Source of the DNA: Cannabis sativa
Lineage: Eukaryota; Streptophyta; Magnoliopsida; Rosales; Cannabaceae
Length of the DNA: 64,000 bases
Assembly: GCF_029168945.1 (NCBI RefSeq)
Contig: NC_083604.1
Location: 76,576,733-76,640,732, forward strand
Reading direction: 5' to 3'
Shown: positions 45,841 through 55,469 of the stretch, one piece after another
How the letters are laid out: each line of letters begins with the position of its first letter
Position numbering within the stretch: the stretch's first letter is position 1
Translations under genes and position numbers: made by a program
Notes under the pieces: generated by a model
The model's input: only the letters and a program-made list of their open reading frames with translations
What the model was told of the DNA's origin: nothing
Databases searched by the model: none

Positions 45841-46578
45841 ATGGGTTCTGAAGCATGCGAGAATCTAATCGAGAATATTGTAGATCTATCAACAAGTTCT
45901 TTTGGGAAAATGAATGAGGTTAGTGTTGTGGAATCTCAAAAGGATGTTGAGCCTCCAGCATTGCCGGCCGTTTCAGAGGATACAAGGTCTTTAGGGTCTA
46001 TTACTTCTGATTCCGATAGAGAGAATGTGGATTCCCCTATTGCCTGCAGCTCTCCTCCCTCCACTAAAAATAAAATTACTACTCGTCCTTGCTTCGACTT
46101 GGACACCGACCAAAATTGGGAAAGCAGTGTTATTGATGGTTATGACGACCCTGTCACACCAAAATCACATCTTTTTAATGCCTTTCGTCCTTGTCCAGAA
46201 GATTTAGTATTGGCGCCCCGGTGTAGAAAATTCGTGAATAGATCGGAGAACCTTTGTGTGAGGAAGCTGAGTTTTGACTCTTCCAATGATGTCTCAGAGG
46301 AGAAATGTGAGGAGGCTAATGCATTTTTTATTTCTGATGAAGAGATCATCAATGTTGTGTATGAAAATCTCTTGGAAACTATTGTTTCAATGCAAGTAGA
46401 GGATGTTCTTGCTAGGAGCTCGAGTTTTGAATGGGATTCTAATGACTGCAAAACACCCCCTTCGACACTACGTGTAAATGAAATTGCTGATACTTGTCCT
46501 AAGGCTCCTATGAGGCCCCCTGCAAACTCGAGGAAAATCGGTTTAGCATTGCGCAGGAGGCTTCAGTTCTCGCCTTGA
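45841..46578 (+). CDS. Plant protein of unknown function, 245 aa
   Basis: An intact frame starting at ATGGGTTCTGAAGC. An in-frame extension upstream to 45757 crosses the presumed intron and is not used. The product is mostly acidic and Ser-rich, without membrane segments or signal peptide. Conserved-looking blocks are CFDLDTDQNWESS, a TPKSHLFNAFRPCPEDLVLA stretch near residue 105, a helical ISDEEIINVVYENLLETIVS stretch near residue 175, and a C-terminal CPKAPMRPPANSRKIGLALR followed by RRLQF. The pattern 'C-TP-S ... CP-AP-RP ... RRL-F' recalls SIAMESE-related cell-cycle inhibitors, but the length and the rest differ, so I do not assign it. No neighbouring gene gives a functional hint. Codon and base composition are like a host gene. 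Confidence 0.75.
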   Translation: MGSEACENLIENIVDLSTSSFGKMNEVSVVESQKDVEPPALPAVSEDTRSLGSITSDSDRENVDSPIACSSPPSTKNKITTRPCFDLDTDQNWESSVIDGYDDPVTPKSHLFNAFRPCPEDLVLAPRCRKFVNRSENLCVRKLSFDSSNDVSEEKCEEANAFFISDEEIINVVYENLLETIVSMQVEDVLARSSSFEWDSNDCKTPPSTLRVNEIADTCPKAPMRPPANSRKIGLALRRRLQFSP

Positions 46579-47125
46579 TGGTTTGTGTCGGTTATTTACA
46601 AAGAGAAATGGATAGAAACCGGTATCTATTTCAGTAGATATTAATCTTGAAACTAACATTTGAACTGATGGAAAGTGAATCTGTGGTTCTGGAAAGTTAT
46701 GTCTATGGAAACAACTTTCTGGGTAATCTTTTGTATAGTTTGACTTGTTTTTATATGTTAGTTGAATTTTGGAATTGGACTAGAGTAAATATCTAGCTGA
46801 CTCAGTGGGCATTTTATTCTTCTAAGAATTTACTCATTATTGTTATTATATATACTAGATTGATTTTACCCTTTTTATTCTAGGTTAATGTAGAGTGATA
46901 AGTGAAGAAAATTAAACTGTAATACCATAACTATTAACTGATGTGGGATTAGCATAAAATTGTAAAATTGATGAATGATAAATGCAAGATTTACGAAATT
47001 GAATATTTTTTCTTTTGACAACAAAGAATTTGGATATGAAACAAACACAAGGAGAATGGTAGAAATGCTAAGACATTAATTAGTCCACAACTTCGAACCT
47101 CACATTTTCAAGGTGACATCACCGT
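46579..47125. other. 3' flank of the 245-aa protein gene
   Basis: This is the presumed 3' UTR, followed by AT-rich DNA up to the start of the duplicated block at 47126. Nothing else is visible. Confidence 0.45.
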
Positions 47126-49917
47126 TAACTTGAGGCACACTGCCCTATTCTATAGTTCACTTAATAAAAAATTTGATTGAATTGAGAAAAGGTACATAAT
47201 AAATGTTATATTAAATTTGTAACAATATTTGTTATAATGTAAAATTTGTATCACTATAAATGTATAATTTTATTATTAATTTTATACTATTTTTATTATT
47301 TTATTTATATATTTAATTATAACATTATCGATGAATTATTTATATTTTTTTTATTATTTTATATAATAAAATAATAATAATATTGATGATAAAGTTATTA
47401 TCTTTTTTTATACTTTTAACAAAAATATTAAATTATGCATCTAGTTTTATAATCGTGCATTGAAGCACAATGCTAAAAATTTAAAGTGTTTAATGTCAAC
47501 ATTTTCACTTAGTATCTTTCACCATCTTTGTTGGGATGATGACCTCTAGTGCACTCACCTTAATTTAGTGGAATGAAAAACTATTGTTAGCTTGATCAAT
47601 TGAGAATTTTTCAATTGCAAATGCAATTAAAATTTAGAGACGATAAATAACATATTTAGAGCTCATTTAGTACATCGTGATGTATTGTATTGTATAGTAT
47701 TTGTGTTAGATTGAATTGTATTGTATTAAATAATTGTATTAGTATTATTTAATACAATACTATGTGTGGTATTAACTTGTACTAATAGGTTATGTAAAAT
47801 TATAAATTCTTAACAATAAACTCGACCTCGGACCCGACTTAGACCTGAACCCAAGACCCAAACCCTAGACCCGAAACATGCGCTAGACTCGGACTCGAAC
47901 CCCGAACCTAGACTTGGACCTCAAACCCAAACTCGGACCCCAGACCCAAACCACAGACCCGGACCCAACCTTGGTCCAGGTCCGATTTTAGGTTTGGGTT
48001 TGGGCTCGTGATCTGGGTCTTGGTCCGAGTTTGGGTTTGGGGTCAAGGACCCAGTTTGGGTTCGGGTCCGGGTCTGGGTTCAAGTTGGAGTCCGGATTCA
48101 GCTTCGGAGTCCAGGGTTCAGGTATAGGGTCCGGTCCTGGTCCAGATTCGGGGTCGGGGTCGGGTTTAGGTTTGGGTCTTAGGTCCAGATTCAAGGTTCG
48201 GGTTTAGGTTCAAGTCTGAAGTCCGGGTCCAAGGCTAGGATTGAGGTTGACCCTAGACCCTTTTTAAATATTATAATACAAGCTAAACATGTTATTTGTT
48301 ATGTATTAAATAATACGACACATTGTATTAAAATTTATGATCATAATAATTAATACAATACAATGTTTTATCAAAACATAATGTTATTTGTTATTTAATA
48401 CGACCATTATACGGCCTACCAAATAAGTCCTCAAACATTTATCTCCATAGATTCATAGCATGGTTTCTCATGATATTGAGACAAAAAAAAGGGTATGTTC
48501 CAAGAGATCACTAACCAAGTTCCTTAAGGTGAAAAATTACCTTATAATATATTAAGGCCTGCCTTAATGTATTTGGTAAGTCCCCTTCTGCTATGAGATA
48601 ATATTCAAAAATAAGAGGACATATAACCGATAAAACTCTATGAACTGAGAGGAAAATATATACCATAGTAACAAGTGATTGAAGAAATCAAGAGTGGCCA
48701 CAATAACATAGAATATTCTTAATATAAGTACTTGATATATAGCCACCGTAGCATCATCTACTATGACACAAAAATTGTACACAGATTGTCTAGCTCCTCA
48801 TTATGATAAAAGCTCCAAGTGTGTTCAAATTCCAACTAACCTTCATAACTCTATGTCAAAGTTAACAACCCTTTACAATTTGTTCATAATTCAAAATGGG
48901 CTATGTATAAATATATGACCAATTGTGCAATCAAACTTAGAAGCTAGCTAATCTTATTATGAAACAAGTACATTAAATTTAGTTTTGAGAACTAAGAATA
49001 AGGACAAGTAAAAATTACAAAGCCTGAGATAAAGTCATTAATTTTTAAACTCTCTTCTTTTGGTACACGAAATTTATAGGGGTTTCTTTTACTAGTTTTT
49101 TTTTTTTTCTACTTTTTCATCTGTTGTGTTGTCACTTTCCATAGTATATTGAAGGTACGTTCTTTAGTTTTGTAATTTCCTTCATTTTTAATCTAAAGTC
49201 TTTCGAACTGGAAAAAGATAGAAATTGGAGAAGTAAGAAATTTTACATCACTGACATACTTATAAGATCATGCTTACTTTACTCAATGATAATTAAGTTT
49301 GAAATAGAATGAATCTTCACAAATTAACCTTATTACTCTATTCTCAATCCAAGTTCCTAAATTAATAAAAGTATACTAATAATTTGAAATTAGATTATAC
49401 TCCAACAAGCTTAATTATCTCCAAATCTTTACTAGAAAAATAACAGGTAATAGTTATTGCAAAATTTTATTTTGAATTTATTTCTAATTAATTTATGAGA
49501 AATTTAACAAGTATAATTAAAGATTAGCAGAAGCGTACGAGAGTCTATAGAGTCGACTTTAGAATAGTATGATCTTCCAATTTTACATTAAATTTTCTTT
49601 GGAGCTTTTGTTTTTCTAATGATAGAGATTCAAGAATATGAAATGTTACGATAGGATACAAAATGGGGACCAATACTTATTTATTAATAACTATAAAAAT
49701 AATAATAAATCATTTATTTACTATTTTATTTTTTGAGGTAATTTATTTACTATTTTTAATTTTACCCTTCATTAAATTAGAAATTATTCTTATGATATCT
49801 AAATATTAAAATTATGACAATACTTTTAAGTCATAAATTTTATTTTAAAATAGACCACATAAATTTAACTTATTTATATGATAATTCAACACATATTTTA
49901 TATATAGACCTTAATTA
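47126..49917. repeat. Segmental duplication block, copy A
   Basis: From AACTTGAGGCACACTGCC this block matches the region from 56338 to the window end in the same orientation, with scattered substitutions and indels. Copy B lacks about 150 bases (around 48885-49030 here) and contains the copia element at 58145-63178, which is absent here. The uninterrupted copia target lies at 49060-49070 (GGTACACGAA). No gene lies in the block. How far it extends beyond 49917 cannot be seen. Confidence 0.9.
47659..48432. mobile_element. TIR element with GC-rich fold-back core, copy A
   Basis: Ends GAGCTCATTTAGTACATCGT and ACGGCCTACCAAATAAGTCC are diverged inverted repeats, and both flanks are rich in TATTGTATTG-type sequence. 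The core (about 47820-48245) is a minisatellite of GGGTC/GGTCC hexamer-like units whose orientation flips near 47975: mostly GACCCGAACCC before, mostly GGTCCGGGTCTGGG after. The long minus-strand open frame across it (47988-48194) is a low-complexity artefact. The superfamily is not settled. Confidence 0.65.
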
Positions 49918-50340
49918 AATAAATTTTAACAATGTCAAACTTGGAACCCAATCTAATCTTCGTAACTCTCTAGTTTCAAACTGGGAGAAGATAAAAGGTC
50001 AGAAAATTCATTCAAAGAAGAGCATAAACTCTAGCAAACATCTCTAACTATGAAATCTCAAAAACTATTGAACCAAATTAAGAAAAGTTTTGTTAATAGG
50101 ATGGGAATGGGGAGTATAGATGAGTGAATTTAAAAAAAAGAAAAAAGAGAAGAGAGAAGAGTATTATTAGTATTAATATAAACTGTGCATATTTTTTTAA
50201 TTTTAATAAATTTGTTACAAAATTAATATGTATATAAATTCAAATAATTATAAAATAAGGGAAATTTGATTTTCTATACTTAGAAAATCAAAAAATTTGA
50301 TTTCTAAACCAATAATTTAAACCCTAAAAAAACTATACCT
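48433..50340. other. Gene-free DNA, mostly duplicated block A
   Basis: AT-rich throughout, with no coding or RNA gene recognised. 48433-49917 belongs to the duplicated block; the rest to 50340 could not be compared because copy B leaves the window. Confidence 0.45.
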
Positions 50341-50430
50341 TTTTTTTTTCAAAACCCCAAAAATACCCCCAAACTAAAACTATCTCTCTTTCTCTCTCTA
50401 TCTAGCCGGTCCCAAGAATCCCACACCCCA

Positions 50431-50755
50431 GGTCCGATGGTCGGACCATGGGGTCCGATGGGGTCCGACCAATCGGACCCATCGGACCCCAAGGTCCGAC
50501 CATCGGACCTCTCTCTTCCCCTCTCTCTCAAATCGCGGGAAAAAAAAATAAAATAAAATAAAAGCCGGTCGGACCTTCGGGTCCGATGGTCGGACCCATC
50601 GGACCCGAAGGTCCGACCATCGGATCTCTTTATTCCTCTCTCTCCAAAATCGCAGAAAAAAAAAAAAATTTAAAAGACGGTCGGACCTTGGGGTCCGACC
50701 ATCGGACCTCTGTCTTCTTCCCTCTCTCAAATCGCAGGAAAAAAAAAAAGTTTGA
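50431..50755. repeat. Minisatellite of palindromic GGTCCGA units with TC and A tracts
   Basis: Three successive units each consist of a GGTCCGAT/ATCGGACC hairpin, a TCTCTCT-rich stretch with AAATCGC(A/G)G, and a run of 9-13 A. Hairpin 1 has 30-base arms (50431-50460 and 50480-50509) with one mismatch. Hairpin 2 has perfect 22-base arms (50567-50588 and 50597-50618) with an 8-base loop. Hairpin 3 has 9-base arms (50679-50687 and 50692-50700). Several open frames here are artefacts of the repeats. Confidence 0.88.
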
Positions 50756-50759
50756 GAGA

Positions 50760-50915
50760 CTGGGGTTGCTCTTTCGGGTTGGGGTTGGGGTCGTAGGGGT
50801 TGGGGTCGTGGTCGACGGGGGTGAGGGTGGTGATCGGCGTTGGGGTTGACGTGGGTGGGTGAGGGTGGTTCGGGTGAGGGTGGGCGGTTGGGGTGAGATA
50901 GAGGGAGAGAGAGAT
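50760..50915 (+). repeat. G-rich tract with many GGGTTGGGG-type runs
   Basis: The plus strand has closely spaced runs of 3-5 G (GGGTTGGGGTTGGGGTCG, then AGGGGTTGGGG and GGGTGAGGGTGG), enough for several G-quadruplexes. It directly follows the hairpin minisatellite. The open frame of the opposite strand (Pro/His-rich) is low-complexity. Confidence 0.7.
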
Positions 50916-50937
50916 GATGCAGAAAGAGAGAATATAA

Positions 50938-51423
50938 TGGTGCATCAATACATCCATTTTAGGTCCATTTTATTTTATCTTTAATTTTGACATCTATTGC
51001 CCCTACTTTTGTCCAAAATACGTGGACCAACCGGATTAAGACACGTAGGGTTTCTGATAGAGAGGAGGAGAGAGTGCGAAATGATCTTTAGGTCTGATAG
51101 GGTTTCTCTCTCTTTTTTTTTAATTATTTTATATTTTATAATTTATATTTATGTTACAATAAAAGCTAAAAGTAAAAACAAATAATACCCATTTGGGTTG
51201 GGCGGGTTATCTTCGGTTAATTGGGTTGGTTGGACTTATTTGTAACCTGTTAATAGATTTGACGTTTTATAAGTTAGTTGTTTTTTTTTTTTTTTTTTTT
51301 TTTTTTGTATTTTTTATCGATTTAGCTTGAACAGTTTATAAAAAAAAATTGTACAGCCTTAATATTAGAATAAGTTGAGAAATATTTTTTTTTTTATCCA
51401 TTAATTAAAAATATCATGTTATA
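50938..51423 (-). repeat. Inverted duplicate of the 42.2-43.6 kb block, first part
   Basis: 51047-51395 is the inverted counterpart of about 43555-43195, including the AAACCCTATC/TC-rich promoter-like part. 51396-51423 continues as the inverse of about 42808-42785, so the MITE at 42809-43194 is absent here. The preceding 50938-51047 is the inverted counterpart of about 56160-56270 (LTR end plus flank). A 26-base T run at 51281-51306 is a local expansion. Confidence 0.85.
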
Positions 51424-52073
51424 TCTTTATATATTAAAAGTGTCTATCTAACGGCAATTCTTGGTTTAACAGAATATACTTTAAAAATAAAAGAATATTC
51501 TGTTAACTTTAACGGAGAAAAACCAAAATACATTTTTAAAATTAACACTGTTATCGATTTTTCTTTATCATTTTTCTCTAAATTTGTTATCGATTCCAAT
51601 CTCAGAAGCCCTATCAAAAGGTGCGATTCCAGCTGCTGCAACAATATGTGCGACTGCTCCAGCAAAAAAAAAAAAAAAAACAATATGTGCGACTGAACGA
51701 GCGGAGGTCTATCAAATCAGAAAAAGAAGAAGAAAAGAAGCCCAATTCATTTTCATCGCATGCCCAACTCTTTAAATCCCCAAACACTACACTGTATATA
51801 GCATGCCGAACTATCCCCCAATTTATTTTCATCTATCCCCAATTTATTTTCATCGTTTCCGTTACAGATCTTGAACGTGTTCGGAGAAGAAGAGGACGAA
51901 CGAGCAAGAAGAGGTCTGTACCGAGGAGAGATCGTCAATGGGGGACGCCGGAGAGAGAGCACCGTCAGCTCATAGCCCAACTCTTTAAATCCCCGAACAC
52001 TGTGAAATCCTTTCAATTATCGCTTGCGATTACATTACCAGTATTCTATTTTGTGAAGAAGCATGAATTTTAG

Positions 52074-52356
52074 ATCTTGGATTGCCAGAGGGATTCCGGG
52101 TCTGGTTCCAGTTCTGGTGAGGCCTTCTCTATTGTTAAGTGGCTATTGGCTATTGTTTCATGCATGAATTTTAAATTCAAAATGGTCAATTTGGTAATGG
52201 TATAGATAGATAGATATATATTCATTTTAAGCTTGTATATTGCTGGTGAATTTCTTCACAGGTGTGGGAGCTGTTTCGATTTGGAGTGTGGCAGTGGGAG
52301 TTGCATGCATACATTTTGCTGGTGGGTTTGCACTCAGGCCTTATACCATTCCTCAT
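52074..52356 (+). pseudogene. Captured exon pair of an unidentified gene
   Basis: Two exon-like pieces, 52074-52117 and 52262-52356, have clean AG and GT borders (TTTTAG, TG/GTGAGG, TTCACAG, AT/GTAAGT) and read in one frame across the intron. The second piece encodes GVGAVSIWSVAVGVACIHFA followed by GGFALRPYTIPH, resembling a membrane or transit segment. I do not recognise the parent gene. The surrounding open frames (52233-52527) run into intron and are not real. Confidence 0.45.
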
Positions 52357-52998
52357 GTAAGTTTCTTCTTGCATTTCAATGCAATTATAATTTTCTATTT
52401 GCATACTGGCATAATAATCCCCGGGCAATTTTATATTTCGACGCCATTAAATTTGGCTAAAAGAGAATATATATTTGTATATATATTTTATGAACTAAAA
52501 AAACGAAAAAACTTAATTAATAGCTAAAGCTGTTCTCTTTAATCAGAAAAAAAAAGTTGTTAACTACTCATAATTTTAGTGATATTTTTTCTTTGCAAAA
52601 AAAATATAATTTTTGTGATTTAATTAGATAGATTTTTCTGTTTTTTTGTTTTTGTTTAAATATGAATTTCATAGCCCAATTTATAACCATTGCAAACACC
52701 AAAATTTCATGTTTATTGCAGAAAAAATGAGAAAAACAGAGAATTTTCACTCTTATAAAGTAATCAAAGGCTTTACAATCTATGTTACCTACTATACATT
52801 TCTCACATCATGATTTTTATTTGACCATTTTCTATTTAGGAACTATCTTTATTTGTTCCTACTATATATTGGAAGCTTTACGAATTTGAAGAGCACTATA
52901 GGTTCTATTTTTATCTGAGAATTGTTGGTTGTTTGGCTTATTTTCTTAGAAAATTTGGATGTTTCCTTACACTGTTTCGTCAGATATTTTTATTTTAG

Positions 52999-53620
52999 AG
53001 AAACTGGTGAAAGAGCAAGCTTCCGTGAAGACAGATCTAGACATGGCGGTACCTCTCTTTGTTTCTCCCTGTGTCTATCGGTGCTTTCGTTTAATTTGTC
53101 GTTTAATTTGTTCGATCAAGCTCACACACAAGAATTTTTTACCAATATATGATCGTTAAGGTTTGGTATTCTTCCTTTTTTCTATGGGAGGCTGAAGATG
53201 TAGTGATATAGATATTACTGATGGTGATTTAATCAACTATTTAAATGCAGAACATTAGAAGAAAAGTTATAGAATGCGTTTAATAAAAATGCTAAACTCA
53301 AGGTGAAACAGAAAGAGGATGAGAAGTTGTGGAATGGCTTAGAATCTAAATTTCTTACGAAAACACTGCGATCAACTCACTGAAACTTTAAAGCAATTAG
53401 CCAGTCAAGTTCATGATGGTACATACATTATGGATATATATACATTATATTTGGAGCTCTATTTTTCTATTCTGTTTTTATTACGAGTTTAATGTTATTG
53501 AAAGGAAAAGAATGCTAATTGTAGTTTCCTTCTTTTAATAGCTGAGAAAGATAAGGAGTTATTTGAAGGCAAACTGTCTGCAAATGCAAATGTTCTTGAT
53601 GATTTGAATCAGCAAATGAA
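52999..53620 (+). pseudogene. ZYP1: ZYP1 (synaptonemal complex transverse filament) fragment inside the Helitron
   Basis: Three consecutive exon-like pieces match the N-terminal coiled-coil part of plant ZYP1: 52999-53048 (KLVKEQASVKTDLDMA), 53250-53418 ([20 protein letters not shown], then [13 protein letters not shown]) and 53542 to about 53620 (AEKDKELFEGKLSANANVLD). Intron borders and phases are kept, so genomic DNA rather than cDNA was captured. Damage: an in-frame TAG early in the second piece, a 2-base frameshift in its middle and a stop soon after DLNQQMN. ZYP1 holds homologous chromosomes together in meiosis; this copy cannot make a working protein. The intact parent gene must be elsewhere. 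Confidence 0.88.
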
Positions 53621-54241
53621 TTAATTTGTTGCAAAATCATCCAATATAGGTTATGATACCACTGATTTTGTAAATTATTGGACGAATTTTTAATTTTCTC
53701 TTAATTACTGCTATTATATATTTGTGTTTGTTGGGGGAATAACTTCCATGGTTGTTTTTATCATGTTTCATGATTGGATTAGATGTAATTAGAATATTTA
53801 TGATCAACTTTCTTCTGCTATATATCTTTGCCAAAGTATCATTTTTTTTCTTTTTAGTTTTTGCTTGCTTTAGATGGAAACTAGGAAGGTGAAAGTTTCC
53901 TTTAATTTTTGATTACTTATTTCTGTATAACCCACTAATTAATATTGTTTGTATTATAGAGGGAGTAAGAGAAGAATCACATCTTTTAGTTATAAGATTT
54001 GATTTTGTATTAGTCACAATGGTGTTTTTTTGATATAGATTCTTGGATAAGAGTCATTAGACATAATTTTTTGAGTATTTCATTTCAGATTGAAGAAAGT
54101 AGACTACATCAATGATGACTCTATTGGCTTAAAAGAAACAGTGTGTTGAAGCATAATATTGGAACTTGAAAAGCTTGTCCCTTCAATCTAGGTATTATAT
54201 TGCTCTAACTATAAGCATTTTTACTCTATATTTGTGCTTAG

Positions 54242-54508
54242 GGCTGTGAACGTTTGGCTTACTATGTGATTTCGACTAATCTTGTTACTTATCTTATGAA
54301 AAAGCTGCACGAAAGAAATGTCTCGGCAGCAAGAAATGGTACCACTTGGGGAGGAACTTGCTACCTTGCACCTCTTACCAGAGCCATCATGGCAAATGCT
54401 TATGGGGAAAAATATTGGACTATTGGTATTTTATCCACAATTTACTTTATTCAACTTTTTTTCAATCTAAAACCCATGTACCTGTATGCTTTGAGGACAC
54501 TTATATGA
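54242..54508 (+). pseudogene. NPF/PTR (proton-coupled transporter) exon fragment inside the Helitron
   Basis: After an AG acceptor, about 88 codons read [20 protein letters not shown] and continue through [20 protein letters not shown] to [13 protein letters not shown]. This is the first transmembrane region of NRT1/PTR family (NPF) transporters, with the family's CERLAYYG-like, NVSAA-N-TTW-GTCYLTPL and ADAYWGRYWTI-like blocks. Some conserved residues have changed (for example Tyr-Gly to Tyr-Val, and ADAYWG to ANAYGE). The frame is still open but is a single fragment of a protein of roughly 570-600 residues, so it is a pseudogene piece. Confidence 0.85.
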
Positions 54509-54879
54509 CATGCTGTCATTTTCATTCCAACATTGAATATAATAAATTCTCAAACTTATTTTATGATTATGATTCATTATAATAAATACTCAAATTAACA
54601 ATCATCAATATAAATATTCAAGTATCAATATAAATATTCAAGTATGAATAAATAAGAACAATTCAAAATCAGAACAAATAAATATTCAAGTATTTCAATA
54701 AATTCATAAACAAATAAATTAGAACAATTCAAAATCTCAAATCAAGAAAATTAAAAGTTTAGATTTATAATCTTTACAAATATGAAAAACTTAAATAGAT
54801 CTATCTATCATTGTTGTTGTCGTTGCTTAATTACTGAATTCTTAAACAAAAACCACTAAAACTTATATAAAACTAATAT

Positions 54880-54910
54880 TTACGTAGCTCGCCACGTAAC
54901 TCTCATCTAG
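54880..54910 (+). terminator. Helitron 3' terminus: hairpin plus CTAG
   Basis: TTACGT/ACGTAA with an 8-base loop, then CTCTCATCTAG. This is the usual Helitron termination signal for rolling-circle transposition, not a transcription terminator. Confidence 0.85.
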
Positions 54911-55031
54911 TTTCATTAAAATATATCTACTTTTGTGAGTGATTTGCTCAAAGTATTTTCACTCTACACTTAAATTTAGCATATAATTTATATTAATCTA
55001 AGGCGTATAAGGAAGACATCTTAAAAAATAT
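54911..55031 (-). repeat. Inverted duplicate of the 42.2-43.6 kb block, second part
   Basis: It continues the inverse of about 42782-42645 on the far side of the Helitron (TTTCATTAAAATATATCTAC onward). Confidence 0.88.
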
Positions 55032-55449
55032 AGGGTGATTCTACAATGCACACTCTTAAAAGGTATGTATTGATGCACCTTCTACTTGTTTCGACATCCA
55101 AAAAATTTTTTAGTCTTTTTTGTTTTCATATTCATATACGTTATAGCTATTTAAGATATCCTACAAATTGTTGAGAAATTCGGAATAATTAACAATATAT
55201 AAAACAATATTCAAACAGTCTATTTTAAACGCGTATAAAATAAAATAGTCATGTGTGCCGCACACTGCTTGAACGTAATTTTCAGCGAGTTAAACTTTTC
55301 TGATTTTTTTTTAAATTTGCAGGATGTCTTAAATAAGTATAATTTACATAACCATGAGAAAAAATTTGACTAAAAAATATTTCAGATACTAAAACAGATA
55401 GAGATATATCGATGTATCTCTTTTAAAGGGGTGTATTATAGAATTTCCT
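55032..55449. mobile_element. Fold-back MITE with long TIRs, inverted copy
   Basis: 418 bp with ends AGGGTGATTCTACAATGCAC and GAATTTCCT (inverted and diverged) and an 8-bp flanking duplication AAAAATAT (55024-55031 and 55450-55457). It is the inverted counterpart of 42230-42644. The 8-bp duplication fits hAT or an eroded Mutator-type insertion. It is non-coding. Confidence 0.8.
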
Positions 55450-55469
55450 AAAAATATATAAATAGAAGT

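Larger units (their letters stand above)
51424..54910 (+). mobile_element. Non-autonomous Helitron with captured gene fragments
   Basis: A 3487-bp element that starts TCTTTATATATTAAAAGTG (5' TC) and ends TCATCTAG (3' CTAG). A 6-bp stem hairpin (TTACGT, loop AGCTCGCC, ACGTAA; 54880-54899) lies 11 bases before the end. It is inserted between A and T with no target duplication. The inverted duplicate of the host locus at about 42782-42790 reads straight across (GTTATA joined to TTTCATTAAAAT), an exact empty site. It has no Rep/helicase gene. Inside lie pieces of ZYP1, an NPF transporter and at least one unidentified gene, all in the same orientation as the Helitron. Confidence 0.93.

Noticed and set aside
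47988..48194. Pro/Asp/Asn-rich open frame in the GGGTC core (and its counterparts at 57052-57419)
   Set aside because: The residue pattern follows the hexamer-like repeat; there is no domain, and the equivalent frame varies between the two duplicates.
50431..50755. CRISPR-like array interpretation of the spaced palindromic repeats
   Set aside because: The host is a plant nuclear genome; the units are hairpins with TC and A tracts, not repeats with unique spacers.
50349..50957. Overlapping open frames in the GGTCCGA and G-rich repeats
   Set aside because: Low-complexity products of tandem repeats with no start context or domain.
52999..53620. Reading the ZYP1 match as a functional ZYP1 gene
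   Set aside because: Only three exons are present, with a stop and a frameshift, inside Helitron boundaries.
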